Positions 49,171 to 59,340 of a stretch of DNA of 64,000 bases are shown here, in pieces. The notes under the pieces were generated by a model. The model searched no databases and was not told where the DNA came from. It worked only from the letters and a program-made list of their open reading frames with translations. The position numbers and the translations under genes are program-made. The stretch spans positions 326,339 to 390,338 of the forward strand of contig NZ_FNIB01000004.1 in the NCBI RefSeq assembly GCF_900103805.1, in the 5' to 3' direction. This DNA is from Cryobacterium flavum. GTDB lineage: Bacteria; Actinomycetota; Actinomycetes; Actinomycetales; Microbacteriaceae. Within the stretch, counting starts at the first letter, position 1, and the number at the start of each line of letters is the position of its first letter.

Positions 49171-51660
49171 ATGAGCCGCTCAGACAGCACCGCACCAGCC
49201 GCCAGCACAGCCAGCACCGAGCGCATCGAAGACGTCGATGTATCGGTGGAGATGCAGGGGTCGTTCCTCGAGTACGCCTATTCGGTGATCTACTCCCGGG
49301 CTCTGCCCGACGCCCGCGACGGTCTCAAACCGGTGCAGCGTCGCATCCTGTATCAGATGAGCGAAATGGGATTGCGCCCCGACAAGGGCCACGTGAAGAG
49401 CGCCCGGGTTGTGGGCGAGGTGATGGGGAAGCTGCATCCGCACGGCGATACCGCGATCTACGACGCCCTGGTGCGCATGGCCCAGTCGTTCTCCCTGCGG
49501 GTTCCGCTCATCGACGGGCACGGCAACTTCGGCTCGCTCGACGATGGGCCGGCCGCGCCCCGCTACACCGAAGCCCGCCTAGCCGCGCCCGCTCTCGCAA
49601 TGACCGAAAACCTCGACGAAGACGTCGTCGACTTCGTGCCGAACTACGACAACCAGCTCACCCAGCCCGACGTGCTGCCAGCTGCCTACCCCAACCTGCT
49701 CGTCAACGGCACGAGTGGCATCGCCGTCGGGATGGCCACCAACATGGCGCCGCACAACCTGATCGAGGTCGTCGGGGCCGCCCGGCACCTGCTCGCCCAC
49801 CCGAACGCAACACTCGATGACGTCATGGAATTCGTGCCTGGGCCGGACCTGCCGACCGGCGGTACCATCGTGGGATTGGCCGGCATCAAGGACGCATACA
49901 GTACCGGCCGCGGCAGCTTCAAGACCCGCGCCCGCGTCTCGGTCGAGGCGATCAGCGCCCGAAAAACCGGGCTCGTCGTGACCGAACTCCCCTACCTGGT
50001 CGGCCCGGAAAAGGTGATCGAGAAGATCAAGGATGGTGTCAACTCCAAGAAGCTGAGCGGCATCTCGGACGTCACCGATCTCACCGACCGCACCAAGGGA
50101 CTGCGTCTGGTCATCGGTATCAAGACCGGTTTCAGTCCCGATGCCGTGCTCGAGCAGCTCTACCGGTACACCCCACTGGAAGACTCGTTCAACATCAACG
50201 CTGTCGCCCTCGTCAATGGAGCCCCGCAGACTCTTGGGCTGCTCGAACTGCTGCACGTCTACGTCAACCACCGCATCGAGGTCGTCACCCGTCGCTCGGC
50301 CTATCGACTGGCCCGGCGCAAGGAACGCCTGCACCTCGTGCTTGGCCTGTTGGTGGCGATCCTTGACATCGACGAGGTGATCCAGGTGATTCGCGCGAGC
50401 GATGACACTGAGCAGGCCCGCGCAAAACTGATCGACGTGTTCGACCTCAGTCAGATTCAGGCCGAATACATTCTCGAACTGCGGCTGCGGCGCCTCACCA
50501 AATTCTCCCGCATCGAGCTCGAATCCGAACGTGACCAGTTGCTCGCTGAAATCGCGAAACTCGAGAAACTACTGTCCTCGAAAGCCGCGATCCGCACCCT
50601 GGTGTCAGAGGAACTGGGCGCGGTCGCCGAGAAGTTCGGCACGCCACGTCGCACAGTCCTGACCGAGGCCAAGCCGAGCATTGCCGGCCTGTCGGTGGCT
50701 GCCGCCAAACGCCAGGCGGCCGTGCTCGAGGTGCAGGACATCCCCACCCGCGTGTTTCTGAGCGTGACCGGGCGCATCGCCCGGGTCGATCTGGTCGCTG
50801 TCGACGATTCGCTGCCGCCGCGGATCCAGCCACCGCAGCGCCGCAGCAAACACGATGCCGTGCTCTCGACGCTCGACACAACCAGCCGCACCGAGGTGGG
50901 CGCGGTGACCAACCGGGGGCGGCTCATCCGCTTCTCCCCCGTCGACCTGCCTGTGATGCCGCCGACGTCCATTCAGCTCGCCGCCGGGGTGCGCATCAGC
51001 GAATATCTGCTACTCACCGACCAAAAGGAGCGAGTGCTCGCGATCGTCTCGCTGGACTCCGACCGGGCGATCGCGCTCGGCACGCGTCAGGGCGTCGTGA
51101 AGCGGGTCACTCCCGGCGACTGGGCCAACAAACCCTCCTGGGAGATCATCGCGCTCAAGCCGAAGGACGAGGTGGTCGGCGCGGTGCAGGGTGCAGAGGA
51201 CGACGACCTCGTCTTCATCACGACGGATGCGCAACTGTTGCGCTTCACCGCCGCCGGTGTACGGCCGCAGGGCCGAGCAGCCGGCGGCATGGCCGGAATC
51301 AAGCTGACGACGGGGGAAACCGTCGTGTTCTTCACCAGCCTGTCAGCCGAGGACGTGGCGGCGGCCGTTGTGGCCACCGTGGCGTCAAGCAGTCAGACCC
51401 TCCCGGGCACCGACCCGGGGAGCGCGAAGCAGAGCGATTTCTCGGAGTATCCCGCCAAGGGTCGCGCCACCGGCGGTGTTCGCGCCCAGCGCTTCCTCAA
51501 GGGTGAGGACACCCTCGCCGTGGCCTGGGTCGGGCGAGCTCCGGCCCGGGCCGTCGGTCCGGACGGCACTCCCCGCACCCTGCCGGACTCCGGCTCCCGC
51601 CGGGACGCCTCCGGAGTCATGCTCGACGCGTCAATCGGAGCAATCGGCACCGAAATCTAA
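49171..51660 (+). CDS. parC: DNA topoisomerase IV subunit A
   Basis: An 829-residue type IIA topoisomerase breakage-reunion subunit. It shows [17 protein letters not shown], the [17 protein letters not shown] region, and the catalytic Tyr in [11 protein letters not shown]. Six C-terminal beta-pinwheel repeats are suggested, but no GyrA box (QRRGGKG-like) is visible, and it is paired with a ParE-like gene near sigA. This favours ParC over GyrA, whose gene normally lies near dnaA. ATG 49171 is used; a longer frame starts at 49123. It converges with parE. Confidence 0.88.
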   Translation: MSRSDSTAPAASTASTERIEDVDVSVEMQGSFLEYAYSVIYSRALPDARDGLKPVQRRILYQMSEMGLRPDKGHVKSARVVGEVMGKLHPHGDTAIYDALVRMAQSFSLRVPLIDGHGNFGSLDDGPAAPRYTEARLAAPALAMTENLDEDVVDFVPNYDNQLTQPDVLPAAYPNLLVNGTSGIAVGMATNMAPHNLIEVVGAARHLLAHPNATLDDVMEFVPGPDLPTGGTIVGLAGIKDAYSTGRGSFKTRARVSVEAISARKTGLVVTELPYLVGPEKVIEKIKDGVNSKKLSGISDVTDLTDRTKGLRLVIGIKTGFSPDAVLEQLYRYTPLEDSFNINAVALVNGAPQTLGLLELLHVYVNHRIEVVTRRSAYRLARRKERLHLVLGLLVAILDIDEVIQVIRASDDTEQARAKLIDVFDLSQIQAEYILELRLRRLTKFSRIELESERDQLLAEIAKLEKLLSSKAAIRTLVSEELGAVAEKFGTPRRTVLTEAKPSIAGLSVAAAKRQAAVLEVQDIPTRVFLSVTGRIARVDLVAVDDSLPPRIQPPQRRSKHDAVLSTLDTTSRTEVGAVTNRGRLIRFSPVDLPVMPPTSIQLAAGVRISEYLLLTDQKERVLAIVSLDSDRAIALGTRQGVVKRVTPGDWANKPSWEIIALKPKDEVVGAVQGAEDDDLVFITTDAQLLRFTAAGVRPQGRAAGGMAGIKLTTGETVVFFTSLSAEDVAAAVVATVASSSQTLPGTDPGSAKQSDFSEYPAKGRATGGVRAQRFLKGEDTLAVAWVGRAPARAVGPDGTPRTLPDSGSRRDASGVMLDASIGAIGTEI

Positions 51661-51669
51661 GCCCGCGCA

Positions 51670-51741
51670 CCTCGTGGCACGCGTTGGAGAACGCGGCACT
51701 GGTTTGAACACGTGCCGGCTTCTCAAATACGTGCCACGAGG
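51670..51741. terminator. large inverted repeat between converging parC and parE
   Basis: CCTCGTGGCACG (51670-51681) is exactly inverted at 51730-51741, with a 48-base loop that holds another partial copy (CACGTGCC, ~51709-51716) and a GCGTT/AACGC pair. It lies ten bases after parC and 13 before the parE stop. It probably ends both transcripts. Confidence 0.5.
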
Positions 51742-51754
51742 GCGCTGGGATGCC

Positions 51755-53833
51755 TCAGACGTCGATGCGATCGCGGGACAGCTTGTCGGAGCTGTCGATG
51801 ATGAACTCCTTGCGCGGGGCGACGTCATTGCCCATAAGCAGCTCGAAAACCTTGCCGGCGGCTTCGGCGTCGTCGACACGCACGCGCCGCAGGGTGCGGT
51901 GGGCACGTTCCATCGTGGTGGTCGCGAGCTGGTCGGCATCCATTTCGCCGAGGCCCTTGTAGCGCTGGATCGGGTCCTGATAACGACGATTCTTCTTCTC
52001 GAGGGCGCTCAGCACCCCGTGCAGCTCGGTTTCGGAGTAGGTGTAGATGGTCTCGTTGGGCTTCGAGCCCGGGTTCATCACGACGACCCGGTGCAGCGGC
52101 GGCACGGCGGCGAAGACGCGGCCCTCGGTGATCATGGGGCGCATGTAGCGGAAGAACAGGGTGAGCAGCAGGGTACGAATGTGGGCACCGTCGACGTCGG
52201 CATCGCTCATGATGATGACTTTGCCGTAGCGCGCCGCTGACAGGTCGAAGCTGCGACCGGAGCCGGCCCCGATCACCTGGATGATCGACGCACACTCGGC
52301 GTTGGAGAGCATGTCGGCGACGGATGCCTTCTGCACGTTCAGAATCTTGCCGCGGATCGGCAATAGCGCCTGGTGCTCGCTGTCGCGGGCGAGCTTCGCC
52401 GTTCCGAGGGCCGAGTCCCCCTCCACGATAAACAGCTCGCTCGTGGACACGTCGTTACTGCGGCAGTCGACCAGCTTGGCCGGCAGCGACGAACTTTCCA
52501 GGGCGTTCTTGCGCCGCTGGGTTTCTTTATGGGCGCGGGCTGAGATGCGTGACTTCATCTCGGCGACGATCTTGTCGAGCAGCAGCGCTGACTGGGTCTT
52601 GTCATCGCGTTTCGGCGACGCATACCGCTCCGCCATGGCCTTCGCGACGACGTTGGCGACGATCGCCCGCACCGCCGGTGTGCCGAGCACCTCCTTGGTC
52701 TGGCCCTCGAACTGCGGCTCCGGCAGGCGCACCGTGAGCACGGCGGTAAGTCCGGCCATCACGTCGTCTTTGTCGACCTTGTCGCTGCCGACCTTGAGCC
52801 GGCGGGCGTTCAGTTCGACCTGGCCGCGCAGGAACTTCAGCAGTCCGGCGTCGAAACCGGCCTGGTGGGTGCCGCCCTTGGGAGTAGCGATGATATTGAC
52901 GAAGCTCTGCACGATCGTGTCGTAGCCGGTGCCCCAGCGCAGGGCGATGTCCACCTGGCAGTCGCGCGTGAGCTCGGTCGGCACCATGGCGCCCTTGTCG
53001 GTGAGCACCGGCACGGTCTCAGTGAAAGTGCCGTTGCCGGTGAGCCGCCAGGTATCGGTGATCGGGGCATCCGTCGCGAGGTGTTCGACGAATTCGCTGA
53101 TGCCGCCGTCGAACTGGAACAGGCTAGTGACGGGCTCCTCGGTGCGACGGTCGGCGACCTCGATCGCGAGGCCGGGAACGAGGAACGCGGTCTGGCGGGC
53201 TCGGTTCAACACCTCGTCGGTCTGGAACGCTGCACCCTTGGTAAAAATCTGCCGGTCAGCCCAGTAGCGGATGCGAGTGCCCGTGACGCCGCGCTTGACC
53301 TTGCCGATCACGCGCAGCTCGCTCTGGTTCTCGAACGGAGTGAACGGTGCGTCGGGGCTCTTCTCCCCCGAATCCGCGAACTGGCCAGGTTCACCGCGGT
53401 GGAACGACATGGCCCAGGTCTTGCCGTCGCGGTCGACCTCGACATCGAGACGTTCGGACAGCGCGTTGACAACGGAGGCCCCCACCCCGTGCAGACCACC
53501 CGACGCCGCATACGAACCGCTGCCGAACTTTCCGCCGGCGTGCAGTTTGGTGAAGACGACCTCGACACCGGTCAGGCCGGTCTTGGGTTCGATATCGACC
53601 GGGATTCCGCGGGCGGTGTCGCGCACCTCGACGCTCTGGTCGGGATGCAGCTCGATATTGATGCTGGCACCGTGCCCGCCCAGGGCCTCATCGACGGAGT
53701 TGTCGATGATCTCCCACAGGCAGTGCATCAGTCCACGCGAGTCGGTGGAACCGATATACATGCCGGGGCGTTTGCGCACTGCCTCGAGTCCCTCAAGGAC
53801 TGACAGGTGGCGCGCGGAATAGTCAGAGCTCAC
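51755..53833 (-). CDS. parE: DNA topoisomerase IV subunit B
   Basis: The ATPase subunit partner of ParC, 692 residues. GHKL ATPase motifs: EIIDNSVDEALGGH, RGIPVDI, and GLHGVGASVVNALS. The transducer and the TOPRIM domain follow, with VEGDSALGTAK, LLPIRGKILNVQKAS and MSDADVDGAHIRTLLL (metal Asp residues). The end reads IQRYKGLGEMDADQL. TATTCT (53842-53847, minus) lies eight bases before GTG 53833, so this start is preferred to the longer frame. ParE versus GyrB is decided mainly by its pairing with parC here. Confidence 0.9.
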   Translation of the reverse strand: MSSDYSARHLSVLEGLEAVRKRPGMYIGSTDSRGLMHCLWEIIDNSVDEALGGHGASINIELHPDQSVEVRDTARGIPVDIEPKTGLTGVEVVFTKLHAGGKFGSGSYAASGGLHGVGASVVNALSERLDVEVDRDGKTWAMSFHRGEPGQFADSGEKSPDAPFTPFENQSELRVIGKVKRGVTGTRIRYWADRQIFTKGAAFQTDEVLNRARQTAFLVPGLAIEVADRRTEEPVTSLFQFDGGISEFVEHLATDAPITDTWRLTGNGTFTETVPVLTDKGAMVPTELTRDCQVDIALRWGTGYDTIVQSFVNIIATPKGGTHQAGFDAGLLKFLRGQVELNARRLKVGSDKVDKDDVMAGLTAVLTVRLPEPQFEGQTKEVLGTPAVRAIVANVVAKAMAERYASPKRDDKTQSALLLDKIVAEMKSRISARAHKETQRRKNALESSSLPAKLVDCRSNDVSTSELFIVEGDSALGTAKLARDSEHQALLPIRGKILNVQKASVADMLSNAECASIIQVIGAGSGRSFDLSAARYGKVIIMSDADVDGAHIRTLLLTLFFRYMRPMITEGRVFAAVPPLHRVVVMNPGSKPNETIYTYSETELHGVLSALEKKNRRYQDPIQRYKGLGEMDADQLATTTMERAHRTLRRVRVDDAEAAGKVFELLMGNDVAPRKEFIIDSSDKLSRDRIDV

Positions 53834-54019
53834 AACAACCAAGAATACCGGCCCCGACCGGGAATCTTTCGCGCTATGGAGGCACGGCGCGGCAGGCAAC
53901 CCCCCCCACGACACGTCTACGCGGTGAGCGAAATACCGGCCAATCATCTCGTCATTGGCCCTGCGGCGTGTTTACATTAGATAAGAGGGTTCATGTAATT
54001 CAGTCTGGAGGAGGAGAAT

Positions 54020-54256
54020 ATGTCCCAGATCGCCACCGAAAATGGTGCTGTAGACAACCAGGGCGCCCCCCACCAGCTCACCGCAGCCGACCGCTGCGAC
54101 GCGTGCGGTGCCCAGGCTTACATCCGTGTCGTCGTGAAAAACAGTGAGCTGCTGTTCTGCGCGCACCACGGCCGCAAGCACCAGGAGAAGCTGGCAACCA
54201 TTGCCGAAAGCTGGCATGACGAATCGAGCCGTCTGCTCGAAGACCAGCGCTCCTAG
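54020..54256 (+). CDS. DUF7455 small zinc-ribbon-like protein
   Basis: A 78-residue actinobacterial protein of unknown function. It has CDACGAQAYIRV and FCAHHGRKH, which could bind one zinc ion, and an acidic helical end (ESWHDESSRLLEDQ). GGAGGAGGAG lies before ATG 54020, an unusually strong ribosome site that suggests high expression. A strong terminator follows. Such genes lie near parE and sigA in many actinobacteria. Confidence 0.85.
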   Translation: MSQIATENGAVDNQGAPHQLTAADRCDACGAQAYIRVVVKNSELLFCAHHGRKHQEKLATIAESWHDESSRLLEDQRS

Positions 54257-54283
54257 CGGGCTGGTAGGCACTCAAAACGGATG

Positions 54284-54327
54284 CCGCGCCGGCGGCTGGC
54301 TAAGGCCAGTTGCCGGCGCGGTCTTTT
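54284..54327 (+). terminator. intrinsic terminator after the DUF7455 gene
   Basis: CCGCGCCGGC (54284-54293) pairs with GCCGGCGCGG (54312-54321); inner CTGGC pairs with GCCAG around TAAG. TCTTTT follows at 54322-54327. Confidence 0.8.
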
Positions 54328-54375
54328 CGTCGCTGCGACTTTTCGGTCTCCGGAACCGCGCTCAGTCCGCAGCCC

Positions 54376-55137
54376 CTATTCGGCGTTCTGGCCCAGCCGC
54401 ACGGCCACTTGGTTGCGGGCCGTCCGCGCGGTGTCATCGACGGACTCGGCCGTCGCGCCGCGCGCATATTCGAGATCGTGGCGGCTAAAGGCTGCCTGCA
54501 GCAGGTGGTCGGCGAGTGCGGGATTGCGAGCAAGAACGGGCCCGTGCAGGTGGGTGCAAAACACCTCACCCATGGTCAGTCCCTCAATCTGAGGTCCGCT
54601 CGCCGGAGCATCCGCGTTGCCGGTGCCGTACAGCACCCGGCCGAGCGGGCTGGCTTCAGCACCGACGTAGTCGCGGGCATGGTTTTCGAACCCGATTAGC
54701 CGCCCGTATTTTGAGGCGACGATGATGTCGTCGGTAGCGCGGGCGGCGCGTGGCACGGCGTGGCCGGCTACGAGGCCGAGTCCTTCCAGCACGCTGCCGT
54801 CGGGGAGGTCGCTTCCCCAGCTCAGCAGTTCCCACCCGGTGCCGACGGCCAGGATGGGCACGCCGGAATTGGACCAGAGGCGCAGTTCCTCCACCAGGGT
54901 ACGAAGGTTGTCCCTGGCCGGCAGAAGTGCAGCATCCGTTCCCGAACCGATCGACACGGCATCCACGTGCTCGGGCAGGTCGGCCCGGGAATGCACATCG
55001 ACCACCCGCGCGTCGTGGCCGCTCCACCGAACGCGCTGCGCGAGCACACGAGCATTGCCGGCATCACCGTTCGTGTTCAGAAGGCGCGGCAGCAGCGAGA
55101 CGACCGTGAACGGGCGGTCCAGCGAAGTGGCAGTCAT
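54376..55137 (-). CDS. gatD: GatD-like glutamine amidotransferase lacking the nucleophile cysteine
   Basis: A 253-residue CobB/CobQ-type class I amidotransferase domain, the partner of MurT. In normal GatD it releases ammonia from glutamine so that MurT can amidate D-Glu of lipid II. Typical stretches include NTNGDAGNA, SIGSGTDAA and THLHGPVLARNP, where the catalytic His is retained. At the nucleophile elbow, where others read CGG, this protein reads ILAVGTGWELL (residues 95-105): Gly at 99 replaces Cys. The only cysteine is 194, beside the His. Glutaminase activity is therefore not expected. It overlaps murT by an ATGA and ends the sigA-murT-gatD series. The gene name reflects homology only. 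Confidence 0.88.
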   Translation of the reverse strand: MTATSLDRPFTVVSLLPRLLNTNGDAGNARVLAQRVRWSGHDARVVDVHSRADLPEHVDAVSIGSGTDAALLPARDNLRTLVEELRLWSNSGVPILAVGTGWELLSWGSDLPDGSVLEGLGLVAGHAVPRAARATDDIIVASKYGRLIGFENHARDYVGAEASPLGRVLYGTGNADAPASGPQIEGLTMGEVFCTHLHGPVLARNPALADHLLQAAFSRHDLEYARGATAESVDDTARTARNQVAVRLGQNAE

Positions 55138-56420
55138 ACCGGCTCCTCAGAGTTGGAGACGAGGCCGAGGTGCGCGCGGGTGCGCCGCATTCCGTCGGCG
55201 GAGAAGATGATGGTTTTCACCCCGGAGACGGGATCGGGCAGGGCTAGGAACGCGTCGAGAGCGGTCGGGACATCGGGCTCGATGCGGTCGACGGTGACGT
55301 CGTCGTAGGCCAGCTGCAGGGCGATGTCGTGCGCCTTGAGCCCGGAGGCGATGAGTACGTGGCCGAGCCCAGAGGTGTCCACCGGCCAGAAGTACGACGG
55401 GTCACGCACGTCGGAGCCGATGATCACCAGAATCTGCTCGGTTCCCGGTTCGAGACTGTCCACGTTGAGCTGAAAACTCGACGGGTTTTGCACGAGCACA
55501 AACTCAACGGTCTTGCCGCCAACGGTGACGACCTCGCCGCGTCCGAAAACGGCCGGCATGGCCGACAGCGCCGTGCAGGCGATCGCCGGATCAAAATGTA
55601 CGCCCAGGGTCGACTGGGCCGTGCTCAGCGCGGTCAGCGCGTCGACGGCGTAGTGGATGCCGCGAGCCGGCAAGCGGATGCTGTGAACGCCCGTGGCAAA
55701 CTGCACGTCGGCGTCCAGGCCGGCCACCCGGGTGAGCTGGAGCCCGGTTCCGTTCGGCAGGCGAATCGGTGCGGTGTCGGCGTAACCGAGTCCGCGTGGA
55801 TACTGAGCGAGAACCTCGGCGGTTACACCGTAGCGGGCTACCGAAACGCCAGGTTCGAGATCGTGACCGAGATCGGCCAGGTAGCGGTCGTCAGCGTTGA
55901 GTACGACCGACTCCGTAGCCCGTGCAGCGATTTTCGCCAGCAGGGCGGCGACCATTTCGGAGTCGTGGAACCGGTCGATCTGGTCAACCATGACGTTGGT
56001 CAGGGCGACGACCCGCGGAGTCAGCGAGCCGGCGATGAACGCGCCGTGTCCCTCATCCATTTCAAGCACGGCAACGTCGCCGGCAATCGTGCCGGACAGG
56101 CTGACCTGTTCCAGAAGGGCGCTGGTCAGCCCCTGGCTGATGTTGGCCGTCGACTGGTTGGTGAATACGGACAGGCCGTGCGCGCGCAGAACGGCGACGA
56201 GCATCTTGGTCGTGGTTGATTTGCCACTGGACCCGGTCACGATTACCAGGCCGAGCGGAAACCCGTTCAGCGCCGCGGCCAAAAAGCCCGGGGCGATGCG
56301 GTTGACGACGACGCCGGGAATGGCCGAGCCACCGCCCGGTTTGCGCCAGCGCGCGAGCACACGAACGGCCCGACCGATGAGAATCGCGGGGGCGTACCGA
56401 AGGGAACTCACGAACCGCAC
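55134..56420 (-). CDS. murT: MurT-like Mur ligase without zinc-ribbon cysteines
   Basis: A 428-residue Mur-ligase-family protein with C-terminal DUF1727 domain. MurT activates the alpha-carboxyl of D-Glu in lipid II with ATP. ATP loop: VTGSSGKSTTT (~residues 61-71); then TNQSTANISQGLTSALL, LEMDEGHGAFI, TNVMVDQIDRF and LNADDRYLADL all match MurT. The zinc ribbon that normally follows (two Cys-x2-Cys pairs) is absent; the whole protein has one cysteine (residue 282). The usual C-terminal WIWD-like motif reads YFWPVD. The start may be GTG 56420 or 56411. It begins 34 bases after sigA and overlaps gatD by four bases. Confidence 0.87.
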   Translation of the reverse strand: MRFVSSLRYAPAILIGRAVRVLARWRKPGGGSAIPGVVVNRIAPGFLAAALNGFPLGLVIVTGSSGKSTTTKMLVAVLRAHGLSVFTNQSTANISQGLTSALLEQVSLSGTIAGDVAVLEMDEGHGAFIAGSLTPRVVALTNVMVDQIDRFHDSEMVAALLAKIAARATESVVLNADDRYLADLGHDLEPGVSVARYGVTAEVLAQYPRGLGYADTAPIRLPNGTGLQLTRVAGLDADVQFATGVHSIRLPARGIHYAVDALTALSTAQSTLGVHFDPAIACTALSAMPAVFGRGEVVTVGGKTVEFVLVQNPSSFQLNVDSLEPGTEQILVIIGSDVRDPSYFWPVDTSGLGHVLIASGLKAHDIALQLAYDDVTVDRIEPDVPTALDAFLALPDPVSGVKTIIFSADGMRRTRAHLGLVSNSEEPV

Positions 56421-56454
56421 AACGCAATCCGGGTGGGACCTGTCACTGTCACGT

Positions 56455-57744
56455 TTACTCGAGGTAGTCGCGCAGGGACTGCGACCGGGACGGGTGACGA
56501 AGCTTGGCCATCGTCTTGGACTCGATCTGGCGGATGCGCTCGCGCGTGACCCCGAAGGTGTCGCCGATCTGGTCGAGCGTTTTCGGCATGCCGTCACCGA
56601 GGCCGAAGCGCATGCGAATCACACCGGCTTCACGTTCGGACAGCGAGTCGAGCAGGCTCTCCAGCTGTTTCTGCAGCATGGTGAAACCCACGGCATCGGC
56701 GGGCACGACGGCTTCGGTGTCTTCGATGAGGTCACCGAATTCGCTGTCGCCGTCTTCACCGAGCGGGGTGTGCAGCGAAATGGGTTCGCGACCGTACTTC
56801 TGAACCTCGACGACCTTTTCGGGCGTCATGTCGAGTTCGCGGCTGAGCTCTTCAGGGGTGGGTTCGCGACCGAGGTCCTGCAGCATCTGGCGCTGCACAC
56901 GGGCGAGCTTGTTGATGACCTCGACCATGTGCACCGGAATACGGATGGTGCGAGCCTGGTCGGCCATGGCCCGGGTGATGGCCTGGCGAATCCACCAGGT
57001 GGCGTAGGTGCTGAACTTGAAGCCCTTGGTGTAGTCGAATTTCTCGACCGCACGAATGAGGCCCAGGTTGCCCTCCTGGATCAGGTCGAGGAACTGCATT
57101 CCACGACCGGTGTAGCGCTTGGCGAGCGACACGACGAGCCGCAGGTTGGCACCGAGGAGGTGGCTCTTGGCTCGGGCGCCGTCCTTGGCAACCCACTGCA
57201 GCTCACGGCCGAGCGCGTTCTTCTTCTCGACATCCGTCATCTCCGACAGCTTGTCTTCGGCGAACAGGCCGGCTTCGATGCGCATCGCGAGTTCGACCTC
57301 TTCGGCCGCGTTCAGCAGGGCGACCTTACCGATCTGCTTGAGATAGTCCTTGACCGGGTCGGCCGTGGCGCCGGTGATGGCGCTGGAATAGACCGGGACC
57401 TCGTCGTCATCGTCGACCAGGGAGAGTACGAGGGCGCCGCTGGGGAGCGGCTCGGTCGATGCCGTGCGCTTGGTGCTGTCCTCGTCTGACTCGTCGTCAT
57501 CGGCGTCCGTTCCACCGTCGACGTCGGCTTCGTCGTCTTTCTTGACGACCTTCGCCTTGGTCGCGCGCTTCTTCGGGGCCGGCTTCTCGGCGGCCAAACC
57601 GGCGGCCGCGGACTTCTTGGTCGCTGCGGCCTCGGCTGCTGCTGCCTTCGCGGCTGCAGCCTTGGTGACGGTCTTCTTGACCGGCGGTACTACCGGAGTC
57701 GTGACGGACTCGTCGGTCACCTCGGTCTTGACGGTGGTTGCCAT
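56455..57744 (-). CDS. sigA: principal RNA polymerase sigma factor SigA (RpoD)
   Basis: The 429-residue housekeeping sigma factor. The first ~110 residues are Ala/Lys-rich then acidic, a lineage-specific N-terminal extension. Region 1.2 ([13 protein letters not shown]), region 2 ([22 protein letters not shown], then [10 protein letters not shown]), region 3 and region 4 ([14 protein letters not shown] and [12 protein letters not shown]) follow in order. GAGGTG lies before ATG 57744. RbpA, its partner, is also encoded in this window. It is followed closely by murT-gatD, so sigA transcripts may extend into them. Confidence 0.97.
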   Translation of the reverse strand: MATTVKTEVTDESVTTPVVPPVKKTVTKAAAAKAAAAEAAATKKSAAAGLAAEKPAPKKRATKAKVVKKDDEADVDGGTDADDDESDEDSTKRTASTEPLPSGALVLSLVDDDDEVPVYSSAITGATADPVKDYLKQIGKVALLNAAEEVELAMRIEAGLFAEDKLSEMTDVEKKNALGRELQWVAKDGARAKSHLLGANLRLVVSLAKRYTGRGMQFLDLIQEGNLGLIRAVEKFDYTKGFKFSTYATWWIRQAITRAMADQARTIRIPVHMVEVINKLARVQRQMLQDLGREPTPEELSRELDMTPEKVVEVQKYGREPISLHTPLGEDGDSEFGDLIEDTEAVVPADAVGFTMLQKQLESLLDSLSEREAGVIRMRFGLGDGMPKTLDQIGDTFGVTRERIRQIESKTMAKLRHPSRSQSLRDYLE

Positions 57745-57946
57745 TCGAACACCTCTCATGCGGAGTCGTACCTGCTTCTGTGCGACCGGTGACGGTGCCA
57801 GATGCGTTTTTGGGCAGAACTTGGACCCATGTCAAGTCCCGGGATGCTCACGCCGAAATGATTTCGGTGTGCCCCGGACCAGAACGGGTCCTGGAAATAA
57901 TTATTGCACGGTTTGTCTGGACGACAAGCCACGACACGTACTACGA

Positions 57947-59275
57947 TCATTCGTTACGCCGTTTCCAGGCGCGTGATAGTGCAACCCAGATAGGTGCGAC
58001 TTCTATTCCCTCGTCGCGAGAGAGCTGGCGTCTGGTGCGCCGCCGGGCGTGCACGAGAAAACCGATGCCGATTCCGACGACCAGGTATTGCACCGTGAAT
58101 GCCACCCGAAATGCGTCGAGCGCGTACAGGTCGCTCGCTGCTCCCCCGGCCACGCGCCATCCGTTCTGCAGGTCGAGCAGCAGCCCGATCAGGTACATCA
58201 TGACGAAGCTCGCGGTGAAGCCACCGACGTTGACGACGCCGTTGGCCGAGCCCAGGCTGCGCTGCGGATTAAAAGTGCGCGCGAAGTCGAAGCCGATCAG
58301 CGAGCCCGGCCCGCCGATGCCGAGCACGACCAGCAGCAGCACAATGCTCCACAGCGGTGGAACGCCGGGCCAGAGCAGCACGATCGCCCACGCGATTCCG
58401 ATGCCGGTCACGATACCAAGCACGATATTGCTGCGGCGCAGTGGGTAGCGTGCGGTCAGCAGGCCGAGGATCGGCCCGAACACGAGGCCGGCGCCGACCA
58501 ACACGGTCAGCATTCCGGCGGCGAACGCCGGTTCGTAGCCGAGGCCGAAGACCATGAAGGGATAGCCCCAAAGCAGACTGAAGACGGTGCCGGACGACTG
58601 CGTCACGTAGTGCGACCAGAATCCGAGCTGGGTGCCCGGGCGCCGAAAACTGTGTCGCAGCTGGGTCAGCGCGATGCCAAGGCTGTTGGCACGCACGTGC
58701 TCGGTGACGTCTCTGGGTCGGTCCTGCACGAAAATGATGACCACGATCAGGGCGATTACGGCCACGGATGCCGCCGAGAGGAAGGCGGGTTTCCAGCCGC
58801 TGGTGTGGAGAAGCCAAGCCAGGGGCACCGCGGAGAGTACCTGGCCGAGTTGACCGATGTTGCCCATCCACTGGGACAGCAGAGGGACGATGCGACCGCT
58901 GAACCAGGAGCTGATCAGGCGGATCATCGAGATGAAGATGGTCGCGTCTCCGGCGCCGACCAGGATGCGGCCGATGACGGCGACCGAGATATCCGGTGCC
59001 AGCGCCAGTGTCACCTGGCCGGTGACCATGAGCGCCGTTCCGGTGATCATGAGCACTCGCGGGCCGTACCGATCGATCAACACCCCGACCGGAATTTGCG
59101 CGGCGGCGTAGACGACGAGCTGCACGACGGCCAGGCTCGAGAGGATGGCGGCCGAGCCGCCGAATTTCTCCGTGGCGGCTACCCCGGCGATTCCCATCGA
59201 GGTGCGCTGGAGTACGGCCGACAGGTACGCGAACGACCCGATGATAAAGATCAGGGTGGATCGACGCGAGTTCAC
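57947..59275 (-). CDS. major facilitator superfamily transporter
   Basis: A 442-residue membrane protein with about 12 helices and two MFS halves joined by a short polar loop. The loop after helix 2 has GVLIDRYGPRVLMITG, the MFS motif A pattern, and LVGAGDATIFISMIRL follows. It resembles the nitrate/nitrite or sugar-phosphate porter shape, but the substrate is not identifiable. A TAGGTT box (59283-59288, minus) lies seven bases before GTG 59275, consistent with a leaderless mRNA. It is downstream of the second PAC2 gene, past a hairpin. Confidence 0.82.
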   Translation of the reverse strand: MNSRRSTLIFIIGSFAYLSAVLQRTSMGIAGVAATEKFGGSAAILSSLAVVQLVVYAAAQIPVGVLIDRYGPRVLMITGTALMVTGQVTLALAPDISVAVIGRILVGAGDATIFISMIRLISSWFSGRIVPLLSQWMGNIGQLGQVLSAVPLAWLLHTSGWKPAFLSAASVAVIALIVVIIFVQDRPRDVTEHVRANSLGIALTQLRHSFRRPGTQLGFWSHYVTQSSGTVFSLLWGYPFMVFGLGYEPAFAAGMLTVLVGAGLVFGPILGLLTARYPLRRSNIVLGIVTGIGIAWAIVLLWPGVPPLWSIVLLLVVLGIGGPGSLIGFDFARTFNPQRSLGSANGVVNVGGFTASFVMMYLIGLLLDLQNGWRVAGGAASDLYALDAFRVAFTVQYLVVGIGIGFLVHARRRTRRQLSRDEGIEVAPIWVALSRAWKRRNE

Positions 59276-59295
59276 TCGATCTAACCTATCGCGTT

Positions 59296-59313
59296 CCTGA
59301 CCAGCCGGTCAGG
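59296..59313 (-). terminator. hairpin between the second PAC2 gene and the MFS gene
   Basis: CCTGACC (59296-59302) pairs with GGTCAGG (59307-59313) around a four-base loop, 27 bases beyond the PAC2 stop on the minus strand. No T-run is seen. Confidence 0.4.
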
Positions 59314-59340
59314 CGTGGCGACCAGATACTTCCAGCTGCG

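Noticed and set aside
49171..53833. gyrA/gyrB rather than parC/parE
   Set aside because: Convergent placement near sigA and lack of a GyrA-box favour topoisomerase IV, although both names share the same families.
54838..54860. Loss of the GatD cysteine as a sequencing error
   Set aside because: Several codons around the site differ from the usual CGG motif, both flanks stay in frame, and MurT independently lacks its zinc-ribbon cysteines.
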